Source: CAVUAF01 sp964460655 (GTDB lineage: Bacteria > Acidobacteriota > Terriglobia > Terriglobales > Acidobacteriaceae). From it: a DNA stretch of 7,549 nt. The position numbers and the translations under genes are program-made. Positions 1-6,278 of this stretch are shown here, in pieces. The stretch's first letter is position 1. The number at the start of each line of letters is the position of its first letter. A model generated the notes under the pieces. The model was not told the origin of the DNA and did not search any database. It was given only the letters and a program-made list of their open reading frames with translations. The stretch spans positions 1 to 7,549 of the forward strand of contig CAYWSH010000178.1 in assembly GCA_964460655.1 (NCBI GenBank). The letters are read 5' to 3'.

Positions 1-1064
1 AGGAGATCAAGCAGGTAATGGCCGAAGCCGAGAAGGCGCGGCAATACGGCACGCGCACGATCGTCTTCATCGACGAGATCCATCGCTTCAACAAGGCACA
101 GCAAGATGCGTTCCTGCCGCACGTCGAGAAGGGCAACATCCGGCTGATCGGCGCGACCACGGAGAATCCGTCGTTCGAGATCATCGGCGCGCTGCTCTCG
201 CGCACGCGGGTGTACGTGCTGAATCCGCTGACAGAGGAGCAGATCGTCGGATTACTGCAACGTGCGCTGGCTGACAAAGAGCGCGGACTGGGTGACAAGA
301 ATCTGGGGGCGAATGACGACGCGCTCGGCCTGATGGCGACTTACTCATCCGGCGACGCGCGCTCCGCGTACAACGCTCTTGAGGTCGCCGCGAGCATGGT
401 CGGGCAGGACGGCGAGCTGAAGACCGATATCGTCAAGGAAGCGCTGCAGAAGCGCGTCCTGCTCTACGACAAGGCCGGCGAAGAGCACTACAACCTCATC
501 TCGGCGCTGCACAAATCGGTGCGCAACAGCGACGCTGACGCATCGCTCTACTGGCTCGGCCGCATGCTTGAAGCGGGCGAAGATCCGCTGTACATCGCGC
601 GCCGGGTGGTGCGGATGGCGGTCGAAGACATCGGAATGGCCGATCCGCACGCGCTGGGTGTCACCATCGCCGCGCGCGATGCCATCGACTTTCTCGGCAT
701 GCCGGAGGGCGGGCTCGCGCTGGCGCAGGCCGTCGTTTACCTGGCGCTGGCGCCGAAATCGAATGCGCTGCTCACGGCGTATGGCGCCGTGCAGCAGGAC
801 GTGGAGCAGACGCTGGCCGAGCCCGTTCCGCTGCATCTGCGCAACGCACCCACGGGGCTGATGAAGGGCCTCGGCTACGGCAAGGGCTACCAGTACGCGC
901 ACAATCTCGAAGAGAAGGTAGCGGACATGGATTGCCTGCCGCCGCGGTTGCGCGCGCGACGTTATTACGAGCCGACCGGCGAGGGCCTGGAAAAGCGCAT
1001 CCGCGAGCGCCTGGAAGAGATCAGGAAGCGGCGGGGCCAGGCCGCCCCAAAACAGGAGCCCTGA
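1..1064 (+). CDS. rarA: Replication-associated recombination protein A (RarA/MgsA), AAA+ ATPase, 5'-truncated
   Basis: RarA is a cytoplasmic AAA+ clamp-loader-like ATPase that acts at stalled replication forks. The frame is open from the window edge (first full codon at base 3, reading EIKQV before the Met at 18), so this is a partial gene. About 90 N-terminal residues are missing, including the Walker A P-loop. Counting from the Met at 18, the sequence shows Walker B (TIVFIDEIHRF, 14-24), sensor 1 (GATTENPSFE, 45-54), an arginine-finger segment (SRTR, 61-64) and sensor 2 (GDAR, 112-115). The C-terminal half carries the RarA-specific tetramerisation region, with VRMAVEDIGMADP, APTGLMKGLGYGKGY and the closing YYEPTGEG motif. 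All key residues that fall inside the window are intact. The Met at 18 is internal and not the start. Nothing links the gene functionally to the polysaccharide operon downstream. Confidence 0.95.
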   Translation, partial: EIKQVMAEAEKARQYGTRTIVFIDEIHRFNKAQQDAFLPHVEKGNIRLIGATTENPSFEIIGALLSRTRVYVLNPLTEEQIVGLLQRALADKERGLGDKNLGANDDALGLMATYSSGDARSAYNALEVAASMVGQDGELKTDIVKEALQKRVLLYDKAGEEHYNLISALHKSVRNSDADASLYWLGRMLEAGEDPLYIARRVVRMAVEDIGMADPHALGVTIAARDAIDFLGMPEGGLALAQAVVYLALAPKSNALLTAYGAVQQDVEQTLAEPVPLHLRNAPTGLMKGLGYGKGYQYAHNLEEKVADMDCLPPRLRARRYYEPTGEGLEKRIRERLEEIRKRRGQAAPKQEP

Positions 1065-1109
1065 CAGCAACCCGCGCGCCCGGCACCGCCTCATTTGCAG
1101 GGCAGCGAC

Positions 1110-1115
1110 TATAAT
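1110..1115 (+). promoter_or_regulatory. Putative -10 box (TATAAT) of the pga-like operon
   Basis: A perfect TATAAT lies in the 86-nt gap between rarA and the pgaD-like gene. It would start transcription near 1122 and leave a leader of about 28 nt before the ATG at 1151. I see no good -35 at 16-18 nt spacing (1087-1092 is GC-rich), so the match rests on one hexamer. It is AT-rich within GC-rich surroundings and sits in the right place, which makes it the best promoter candidate for the three-gene operon. The leader has no clear Shine-Dalgarno sequence. Confidence 0.45.
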
Positions 1116-1150
1116 CCACCAGCACCTCCCCCAGACCTGACTTCGCCGGC

Positions 1151-1531
1151 ATGAACAGGGTCTTCCTACTCGTGCGCATCGTCATGGCCCTGCTCGCCTG
1201 GGTCCTTTTCATCTATTGGTGGCGGCGCGTCCTCGATACCGCGGCGCTCACCCAACGGATCATCTTCTTCTCGCTGCTGTCGGTGGGCATCGCCTGGTTC
1301 CTGGTGGCGGTCCTCTCCGCCCTGTGGATCCTGCATAACAAGCGCCTGGCGAAGCGCGGCCGGCGCGGGCTGGTCTCCGCGTACACCCCGCCGCGTTATG
1401 AGAAGGACTTGCTCGGCCGGCAGCTGAAGCTGCTCCCCTTCGACCACGACCACGCGGTCATCGTCGTGCGCTCGGACCATGAGGTGAAGCACTTCCTCTC
1501 CGAGGATGAGGCGCGGGGGGCCTCGCGATGA
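1151..1531 (+). CDS. pgaD: PgaD-family inner-membrane subunit of a PNAG-type polysaccharide synthase
   Basis: A 126-residue protein with two predicted membrane helices (about 5-24 and 38-61) and a cytoplasmic tail. Length and layout match E. coli PgaD (about 137 aa), which with PgaC forms the inner-membrane poly-beta-1,6-GlcNAc synthase. From memory of PgaD, similarity appears after helix 2: an aromatic-rich end leading to HNK (62-64), a basic stretch (KRLAKRGRRG, 64-73), AYTPPRY (77-83) matching the YTPxxY motif, and a C-terminal SEDEA matching SEKA. In E. coli, PgaC and PgaD together bind cyclic di-GMP, which stabilises the synthase; the same control is inferred here. The stop overlaps the next start (ATGA at 1528-1531), so translation is probably coupled. 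The gene precedes pgaC, the reverse of E. coli. No strong ribosome binding site precedes the ATG. Confidence 0.8.
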   Translation: MNRVFLLVRIVMALLAWVLFIYWWRRVLDTAALTQRIIFFSLLSVGIAWFLVAVLSALWILHNKRLAKRGRRGLVSAYTPPRYEKDLLGRQLKLLPFDHDHAVIVVRSDHEVKHFLSEDEARGASR

Positions 1532-2787
1532 GCACGCTCTACTCCGCGCTGCGCTGGTTCGACCACACCGCCCTCTACACCGCCCTGCTCTACTTCTACG
1601 GGATGTATCCCGTGGTGATGGCTTCCATGTGGATCATCCTCAGCATCTTCTTCTTCCGGCGCCGCGAGCGTGAATCGGTCGGTGAGCTCGAACATCCGGC
1701 CCCGCTGGTCTCGGTGGTCATCCCGGCGCACAACGAAGGAGTGTCCATCGCCGCCACGCTGGAAGCCCTGCTCCAGATGACCTATCCCGCCTACGAGATC
1801 GTGGTGGTCGATGACGGCTCGACCGACGACACCATCGCCGTCGTCCGTCCTTACCTGGAGCGCGGTCCTATCCGGCTGGTGATCAAGGAAGCCAACGAAG
1901 GCAAGGCGATGGCGTTGAATGACGCCATCCCGGTCTGCCGCGGTGAGCTGCTCCTGCTCATCGATGCCGACATCGTGGTGACGCCCGACCTGCTGCAGCA
2001 CATGGTCCCGCACTTCCGCTCGGGGCGTGTAGCGGCGGTGGCAGGCAATCCGCGCGTCGCCAATCGTCGCGGCCTGCTGAAGCGACTGCAGGCGGTCGAG
2101 TTCGCTTCCATCATTTCGATGCAGCGGCGAGCGCAGCGCATCTGGGGCCGCGTCATGACCGTGCCCGGCGCGGTCGTCGCCTTCCGCCGCTCGGCGCTCA
2201 TCGACGTCGGCCTCTTCCTGCCGTTCATGGCGACCGAGGACATCGACATGACCTGGCGTCTGCAGATGCGCTTCTGGGACGTCCGCTACGAACCGCGCGC
2301 CGTCGTCTGGATGCAGGTACCGCCCAACCTGCGCGAATTGTGGAAGCAACGCCGGCGCTGGGCGCGCGGACTGGCGCAGGTGCTCGTGCGCTATCGGCGC
2401 GTGCCTACGCGCTGGGTGTGGCGCCGCATCTGGCCCGTCTTCTTCGAGTCCACCGTCTCGGTGTTCTGGGCCTACACCTTCGTCGCCCTGACCCTCTATT
2501 GGGCGGTGAGCCTCTGGGCCGGCTACACGCCGCGCGGCGCCTCACCCATCCCCAACTTCTGGGGAATGCTCATCGCCACCGCTTGTATCATCCAGTTGCT
2601 CGTGGGCGCCTACGAGGACCGGCGATACGATCCCACCATCCTGGTCTCGCTGGGCGAAGCCATCTACTACCCGCTGATCTACTGGGCGCTGATGTCCACC
2701 ATCACCACCATCTATACCTTCGACGCGATCGTACGAAAGCCGCCGAAGATGCAGCGCTGGAACATCAAACGGAGCAAAGACCAGTGA
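1528..2787 (+). CDS. pgaC: PgaC-like processive family-2 glycosyltransferase (poly-N-acetylglucosamine synthase type)
   Basis: A 419-residue inner-membrane glycosyltransferase that probably polymerises UDP-GlcNAc into a beta-linked glucosamine polymer and passes it across the membrane. N-terminal hydrophobic segments (about 14-43) precede a GT-A catalytic domain (about 59-285). Visible motifs are SVVIPAHNEG (62-71), the nucleotide-binding VVVDDGSTDDT (D95, D96), IDAD (145-148, metal-binding DxD), ATEDID (235-240, catalytic base region) and QRRRWARG (274-281, the QxxRW motif of processive synthases). All catalytic residues are present. Three hydrophobic segments follow (about 302-330, 344-361, 371-398). 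The stretch EFASIISMQRRAQRIWGRVM resembles PgaC/IcaA more closely than cellulose or hyaluronan synthases, which with the PgaD-like neighbour favours a PNAG-type product. It overlaps both neighbours by 4 nt. The exact sugar cannot be read from sequence. Confidence 0.88.
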   Translation: MSTLYSALRWFDHTALYTALLYFYGMYPVVMASMWIILSIFFFRRRERESVGELEHPAPLVSVVIPAHNEGVSIAATLEALLQMTYPAYEIVVVDDGSTDDTIAVVRPYLERGPIRLVIKEANEGKAMALNDAIPVCRGELLLLIDADIVVTPDLLQHMVPHFRSGRVAAVAGNPRVANRRGLLKRLQAVEFASIISMQRRAQRIWGRVMTVPGAVVAFRRSALIDVGLFLPFMATEDIDMTWRLQMRFWDVRYEPRAVVWMQVPPNLRELWKQRRRWARGLAQVLVRYRRVPTRWVWRRIWPVFFESTVSVFWAYTFVALTLYWAVSLWAGYTPRGASPIPNFWGMLIATACIIQLLVGAYEDRRYDPTILVSLGEAIYYPLIYWALMSTITTIYTFDAIVRKPPKMQRWNIKRSKDQ

Positions 2788-4361
2788 GGCTCGCGTGCGT
2801 GCTGTTGCTGGCCGCGGGCTGCTTCGCGCAGGAGTCGGCCGAGGACTTGATCGCCCGCGGCAATGCCGCCGCGTCGCATGACGACCATAAGGCGGCCATC
2901 CAGCAATACGAGGCGGCGATCCGGCTGGCGCCCGCGCTGCGCACCGAGCTGCTGCTGAAGCTCGGGCAGCAGTATCTCTGGGCCGACCAGCCGGCGCCGG
3001 CAGCGAAGCTTCTGGGCGAGTACACCGCGGCGCATCCGCAGGAGTGCGGGCCACGCGCCACCTACGCCCTCGCGCTCTCCTGGTCCAGCCAGTTGGGCGC
3101 CGCCGAGCGCGCCTACGACGCATTGCAACGTGATTGTCCCGATCGCAAGACCGACGCCCTCCTCGGCAAGGCGCGCGTGCTGCGTTGGCGCGACCGTCCG
3201 CAGGCCGCCACCCAGACGTACGAGGAGGTCCTGCGCAGCGGTGACGAGGCGCAGCGGCGCGATGCCAAGATCGGGCTGGCGCTGACGGAGCTGGCAGAAG
3301 ACCAGAACCGGCAAGCACGCGCCGACCTGCAGGCCGCGCTCGCAACTTCGCCAAAGGATGCGGCGCTGGTCGAAGGCCTGGCGGTATCGCAGGTACACCT
3401 GGGCTTGCCGGACAAGGCACGCGGAGAACTGCAGCGAGCGGAGGCAAGCGGCGTGCATGCTCCGGCGCTGACGCGGCTGAGCGAGGAGCTCACCGAGCGC
3501 GCGCGACCCGCCATCACGCCCGACTTCGCTGTCTTCCACGACGCCGACGGCACCAACTTCTACGCCGGCGAATTCCGCGGTGCAGTAGCGCTCCATCCGC
3601 GCAGCCGTCTGGAGGCCTACGGTGGAGCGTCGTCACTCGAACACGGCGCTACCAGCATCGCGGGGCAATACGGTGGCGGGAGCCTCGACTATCGCTTCAA
3701 CGAAGACTTTGCGGTGCGCGGCGAGGCGCGCGTGAGCCACTATCGCGATGCCGACTTCACGCCGTTCACCGGCGAGCTGGACGCCATCCTGACGCCGCGC
3801 GATGGATCGCGCATCGACCTCTCGCTGGCGCGGCTCACCATCTGGGACAACCAAGCCGCGTTGCAGCACCACCTGACCGGCGTCTTCGGCAGTGCCGGGC
3901 TTGACCAGCGGCTCACCACGAGCGACCGTCTGGCGTTGGCGTTCAGCGCCACCAGTTGGTCTGACGGGAATCGCCGCCTGATCTTCCGCGTGACGCCGTC
4001 GCACGCCTTCCCGGGGACGCCGCGCCTCACCGTATCGCTGCCGCTGCTGTATCAGACCTATGATCGCGGCTTCAGCTTCGGTCTCTTCTCGCCCTCGAGT
4101 TACATCGAGCTCACGCCGCTCGTGCGTGTCCACTTCCGCAAGGCAACAGTGTGGGATTTCGACCTCGGGACCCGCGCCGGAGGACAGAAAGAGGCGTCCG
4201 CCGAGTGGAAGCCGCTCGCCGCCTTCTGGGGCAGCGTGGCGCGCGATCTGCGGCACGGGTGGGGACTGTCGCTCTCGGCGTCGCGGTCGTCCTCCAACGT
4301 CGTGAGCTCGACCGGATTCAGCCGTACCAGCGTCGCCTTCAGCCTGACGCGGGCGTTCTGA
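2784..4361 (+). CDS. TPR plus outer-membrane beta-barrel protein, probable polysaccharide exporter (PgaA/YaiO-like)
   Basis: Predicted 525 residues from a GTG that overlaps the pgaC stop (GTGA, 2784-2787), with GGAG at 2771-2774 nine bases upstream. The open frame runs back to 2340, but that part only shadows the pgaC C-terminus. A short signal peptide (MRLACVLLLAAGCFAQ) could be cut by signal peptidase I after the AQ, or at the weak lipobox-like AAGC. Residues about 18-240 are alanine-rich helical repeats of TPR type. Residues about 245-525 alternate in beta-strand fashion and end in SLTRAF with a terminal Phe, the usual signal for outer-membrane barrel assembly. This matches the plan of PgaA, whose TPR domain guides polymer in the periplasm and whose barrel exports it, but PgaA is about 800 residues. 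A YaiO-type barrel of other function is possible. The export role is inferred mainly from operon position. Confidence 0.8.
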   Translation: MRLACVLLLAAGCFAQESAEDLIARGNAAASHDDHKAAIQQYEAAIRLAPALRTELLLKLGQQYLWADQPAPAAKLLGEYTAAHPQECGPRATYALALSWSSQLGAAERAYDALQRDCPDRKTDALLGKARVLRWRDRPQAATQTYEEVLRSGDEAQRRDAKIGLALTELAEDQNRQARADLQAALATSPKDAALVEGLAVSQVHLGLPDKARGELQRAEASGVHAPALTRLSEELTERARPAITPDFAVFHDADGTNFYAGEFRGAVALHPRSRLEAYGGASSLEHGATSIAGQYGGGSLDYRFNEDFAVRGEARVSHYRDADFTPFTGELDAILTPRDGSRIDLSLARLTIWDNQAALQHHLTGVFGSAGLDQRLTTSDRLALAFSATSWSDGNRRLIFRVTPSHAFPGTPRLTVSLPLLYQTYDRGFSFGLFSPSSYIELTPLVRVHFRKATVWDFDLGTRAGGQKEASAEWKPLAAFWGSVARDLRHGWGLSLSASRSSSNVVSSTGFSRTSVAFSLTRAF

Positions 4362-4368
4362 CGGGTAC

Positions 4369-4388
4369 GGTAACCAGCTTTGATTACC
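4369..4388. repeat. Short inverted repeat (GGTAA...TTACC) after the barrel gene
   Basis: GGTAA at 4369-4373 pairs with TTACC at 4384-4388 around a 10-nt loop, 7 nt after the stop of the TPR-barrel gene. The 5-bp stem is too weak, and lacks a following T-run, to count as an intrinsic terminator. A regulator half-site pair upstream of the PEP-CTERM gene is equally possible. It could be chance. Confidence 0.25.
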
Positions 4389-4389
4389 A

Positions 4390-4419
4390 TTGAGTGTCCG
4401 TCGCGAACCACTGTGCTAT
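4390..4419 (+). promoter_or_regulatory. Alternative sigma70-like promoter for the PEP-CTERM gene
   Basis: TTGAGT (4390-4395, four of six to the -35 consensus) and TGCTAT (4414-4419, three of six to the -10) are 18 nt apart. Transcription would begin near 4426, leaving about 13 nt before the GTG at 4439. The match is weak, but unlike the sigma54 reading it fits the longer form of the protein. The two readings overlap and compete. Confidence 0.25.
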
Positions 4420-4434
4420 GGCAGCGTGACTGCC
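4419..4434 (+). promoter_or_regulatory. Sigma54 (RpoN)-like -24/-12 element or small hairpin
   Basis: TGGCA at 4419-4423 and TGCC at 4431-4434 place GG (4420-4421) and GC (4432-4433) exactly 10 nt apart, as in RpoN promoters (consensus TGGCAC-N5-TTGC). The -24 half matches TGGCA; the -12 half has CTGC for TTGC. Transcription would begin near 4444, which would exclude the GTG at 4439 and favour the ATG at 4460. PEP-CTERM genes in some bacteria are known to need RpoN with the PrsK/PrsR system. As a rival reading, GGCAG-CGTGA-CTGCC (4420-4434) is a perfect 5-bp hairpin, so the match may be a by-product of the palindrome. Confidence 0.35.
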
Positions 4435-4438
4435 CGAT

Positions 4439-5215
4439 GTGAAATCATCCACACTTCGTATGATTGCGACCTCTGCACGACGTGGCTTGATCCTGCTGGC
4501 GTTCTTTGCGATCACCTGCCCTCTCTACGCGGCCAACTTGCTCGGGAACGGCGGCTTTGAGTCGCCGGTAGTGCCGTCGTCGTCGCAGTGCGGTCCCTAC
4601 TTCAACTGCATCGGCTATCTGAACGGTGTGGGCGACCACGTGGGACCGTGGCTGGTGATCGGCACTGCCGGGATCGACATCTTCGGCAATCCCATCCCGA
4701 ATTCGCCGGCGTCGCTACTGCTGACCAATGCCAACTACGTCGAGCCGAATGGCGCAACGGGCGCAACGCTATTCTTCCATCCCGAAGAAGGCTTGCAGGC
4801 ACTGGACCTGACGGGCGAAGGGAACCAGGGCACAGGCAACGGCGTGAAGCAGACAGTCGCGACGTTCGCCGGGCAGGAATACTTCCTTACGTGGTGGGTC
4901 GGCCATCAGTACAACCAGGCTCCCGGATACTTGAACGGTCCGGCGGAGATCGCGCTTTACATCGATGGCGTGCACATCATCGACGTCGGTACCGGCAACA
5001 ACACGGTGAACGATGTCACGTGGCAGGAGTTCAGCTACAGCTTCACCGCGGGCGGCAACGCGACCACCATCGCCTTCCTGAACGACACGCCGGTGGGCAA
5101 TAACTACGCCGGCCTGGACAACGTGACGCTGCAAGCCGTACCGGAGCCGGGAACGCTGGCGTTGCTCGCGATCGGACTCAGCGGCGCCCTGGCTCGGCGC
5201 AAGCGCGCCGCGTAG
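4439..5215 (+). CDS. Secreted PEP-CTERM protein with DUF642-like carbohydrate-binding fold
   Basis: 258 residues if begun at GTG 4439, or 251 from the ATG at 4460; neither has a clear ribosome binding site. A signal peptide (basic RR at 14-15, hydrophobic about 16-30, cut near YAA) leads to a mature beta-rich domain. It opens with NLLGNGGFESP (33-43), includes LQALDLTGEG and a tryptophan pair (152-153), and closes with GLDNVTL (225-231). These are hallmarks of DUF642/galactose-binding-like sandwich domains found on extracellular proteins. Cys51 and Cys57 may form a disulfide. The C-terminus is a textbook PEP-CTERM tail: VPEP (234-237), a hydrophobic helix, then ARRKRAA. Such tails are processed by an exosortase, which is not encoded in this window. 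PEP-CTERM genes commonly accompany exopolysaccharide loci, so a matrix or surface role beside the pga-like operon is inferred; the ligand is unknown. Confidence 0.9.
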   Translation: MKSSTLRMIATSARRGLILLAFFAITCPLYAANLLGNGGFESPVVPSSSQCGPYFNCIGYLNGVGDHVGPWLVIGTAGIDIFGNPIPNSPASLLLTNANYVEPNGATGATLFFHPEEGLQALDLTGEGNQGTGNGVKQTVATFAGQEYFLTWWVGHQYNQAPGYLNGPAEIALYIDGVHIIDVGTGNNTVNDVTWQEFSYSFTAGGNATTIAFLNDTPVGNNYAGLDNVTLQAVPEPGTLALLAIGLSGALARRKRAA

Positions 5216-5216
5216 T

Positions 5217-5837
5217 TCAGCGCCGTTTCAGCGCCAGCCACAACCCCAGACCCAGGAATGTTCCGCCGGTGATCCAGCGGCGTCCGGCCGTGAGGCGCGG
5301 ATGGTTGCGCACCAGCCCCGCTACGCCCGCGGCTCCGTAAGCGACCGCGATGTTCACCAGTGTCCCGCCGACGTTGAAGATCGTCCCCAGGAACAGGATC
5401 TGGAGCGCGATGTTCGCGTGCGGGTCGGCGAACTGCGGCAGGAAGGCAAGGAAGAAGAGCGCGACCTTGGGGTTCAGGACGTTGGTGACGACGCCTTGGT
5501 AGAAGATGGTGCGCAGGCTGTCTTGCGGCACGTCGGCAACTTCGAGCGTTTGCGGTCGCGCGAGGGCTTGCACCCCGAGATAGACGAGATATGCGGCGCC
5601 GGCGTAGCGCACCACGTCGAATGCTACGGCGGATGAACGCAGCACGGCGGCCAGTCCCGCGGCAGCAGCGATGGTGTGCACCGCGCAACCGACGAAGATG
5701 CCGGCCGCGGAGACGACGCCCGCCCGCCGTCCCTGGCCGAGGCTGCGCGCGAGGACGTACATCATGTCCACGCCCGGGGTGAGGTTGAGGGTGAGGGCCG
5801 CAACGAGGAACGTGATGAAGGCAGCGGTGGTCGGCAC
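5217..5837 (-). CDS. LysE/RhtB-family amino-acid or metabolite exporter
   Basis: A 206-residue hydrophobic protein of the usual size for LysE/RhtB transporters, which export amino acids such as lysine, homoserine or threonine through about six membrane helices. Family motifs are the first-helix NLTPGVD (18-24) and LNPKVALFFLAFLPQF (121-136), the conserved NPK loop leading into the next helix. The usual TPGPD reads TPGVD here, so the second proline is missing. The start is GTG, 3 nt after the CoA-binding gene stop, which indicates co-transcription with the two upstream genes. The stop is separated by one base from the stop of the convergent PEP-CTERM gene. The substrate cannot be told from sequence. 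Confidence 0.9.
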   Translation of the reverse strand: MPTTAAFITFLVAALTLNLTPGVDMMYVLARSLGQGRRAGVVSAAGIFVGCAVHTIAAAAGLAAVLRSSAVAFDVVRYAGAAYLVYLGVQALARPQTLEVADVPQDSLRTIFYQGVVTNVLNPKVALFFLAFLPQFADPHANIALQILFLGTIFNVGGTLVNIAVAYGAAGVAGLVRNHPRLTAGRRWITGGTFLGLGLWLALKRR

Positions 5838-5840
5838 GCG

Positions 5841-6245
5841 TTACCGGCGCTGCCGGTGTTCCTTCAGGATGCAGCGGTCCATCACCACGAAAATGCCTGC
5901 CCGGCGCGCCTTCGCGGCCGCGTCTTCGTGGACCACGGACTCCTGCATCCAGATGGCGGGCACGCCGAGTGCGATCGCCTCATCCACCACCGGCGGAACG
6001 TTCTCCGACCGCCGAAAGATGTCGACCACATCGATCTTCTCCGGCACCGCCTGGAGCGAAGGATAGGCCTTCTCGCCGAGCGCGCCCTTGATCTGCGGGT
6101 TCACTGGGATGATGCGATAGCCGTGCGTTTGTAAATACGCCGCCACGCCGTAGCTCGGGCGCAGAGGGCTGCTCGACAGCCCGACGACCGCGATGGTCTT
6201 CGCCGTCTGGAACAACTCAGTGATCTTGGCCGCTTCGTCGTTCAC
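5841..6245 (-). CDS. YccU-type CoA-binding protein
   Basis: A 134-residue single-domain Rossmann-fold protein of the CoA_binding_2 family, related to the CoA-binding domain of succinyl-CoA synthetase but without catalytic partner domains. It shows the nucleotide-binding start TIAVVGLSSSPLRPSY (17-32), AAYLQTHGYRIIPVNP (35-50), IDVVDIFRRSENVP (71-84), WMQESV (99-104) and the C-terminal DRC..EH signature (123-130), all typical of the family. Length is normal. The physiological role of these proteins is poorly known. The GTG start is the only reasonable one, because the frame is stopped shortly upstream. It has no clear Shine-Dalgarno sequence; translation may be coupled to the SPFH gene, which ends 33 nt before it. 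Confidence 0.92.
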   Translation of the reverse strand: MNDEAAKITELFQTAKTIAVVGLSSSPLRPSYGVAAYLQTHGYRIIPVNPQIKGALGEKAYPSLQAVPEKIDVVDIFRRSENVPPVVDEAIALGVPAIWMQESVVHEDAAAKARRAGIFVVMDRCILKEHRQRR

Positions 6246-6278
6246 GAAGTGCAGGGTATCAGGTCGGGCGTCATGGCG

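Noticed and set aside
1396..2349. 317-residue open frame on the minus strand, opposite the PgaD- and PgaC-like genes
   Set aside because: It lies antisense to two well-supported genes, is rich in His, Asp, Arg and Gln as expected for a shadow of high-GC codons, and shows no recognisable domain.
2340..2783. Upstream extension of the TPR-barrel frame from an ATG at 2340
   Set aside because: It overlaps the end of pgaC in another frame, is low-complexity Arg/Leu/His-rich, and would bury the signal peptide that begins at GTG 2784, which has its own GGAG site.
2542..3596. Long minus-strand frames (301 and 294 residues) opposite pgaC and the TPR-barrel gene
   Set aside because: Both are antisense shadows with Ala/Arg/Pro-skewed composition and no motif; the plus-strand genes have clear domains and coupled starts.
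5196..5209. GGCGC-AAGC-GCGCC hairpin as a terminator of the PEP-CTERM gene
   Set aside because: It is a short stem inside coding sequence for the arginine-rich tail, has no T-run, and such stems are common in GC-rich DNA.
5216..5237. Tandem TTCAGCGCC-type direct repeat at the end of the LysE-type gene
   Set aside because: Two 9-base copies separated by one or two bases lie mainly inside coding sequence for the lysine-arginine end and read as chance in GC-rich DNA, with no further copies seen.
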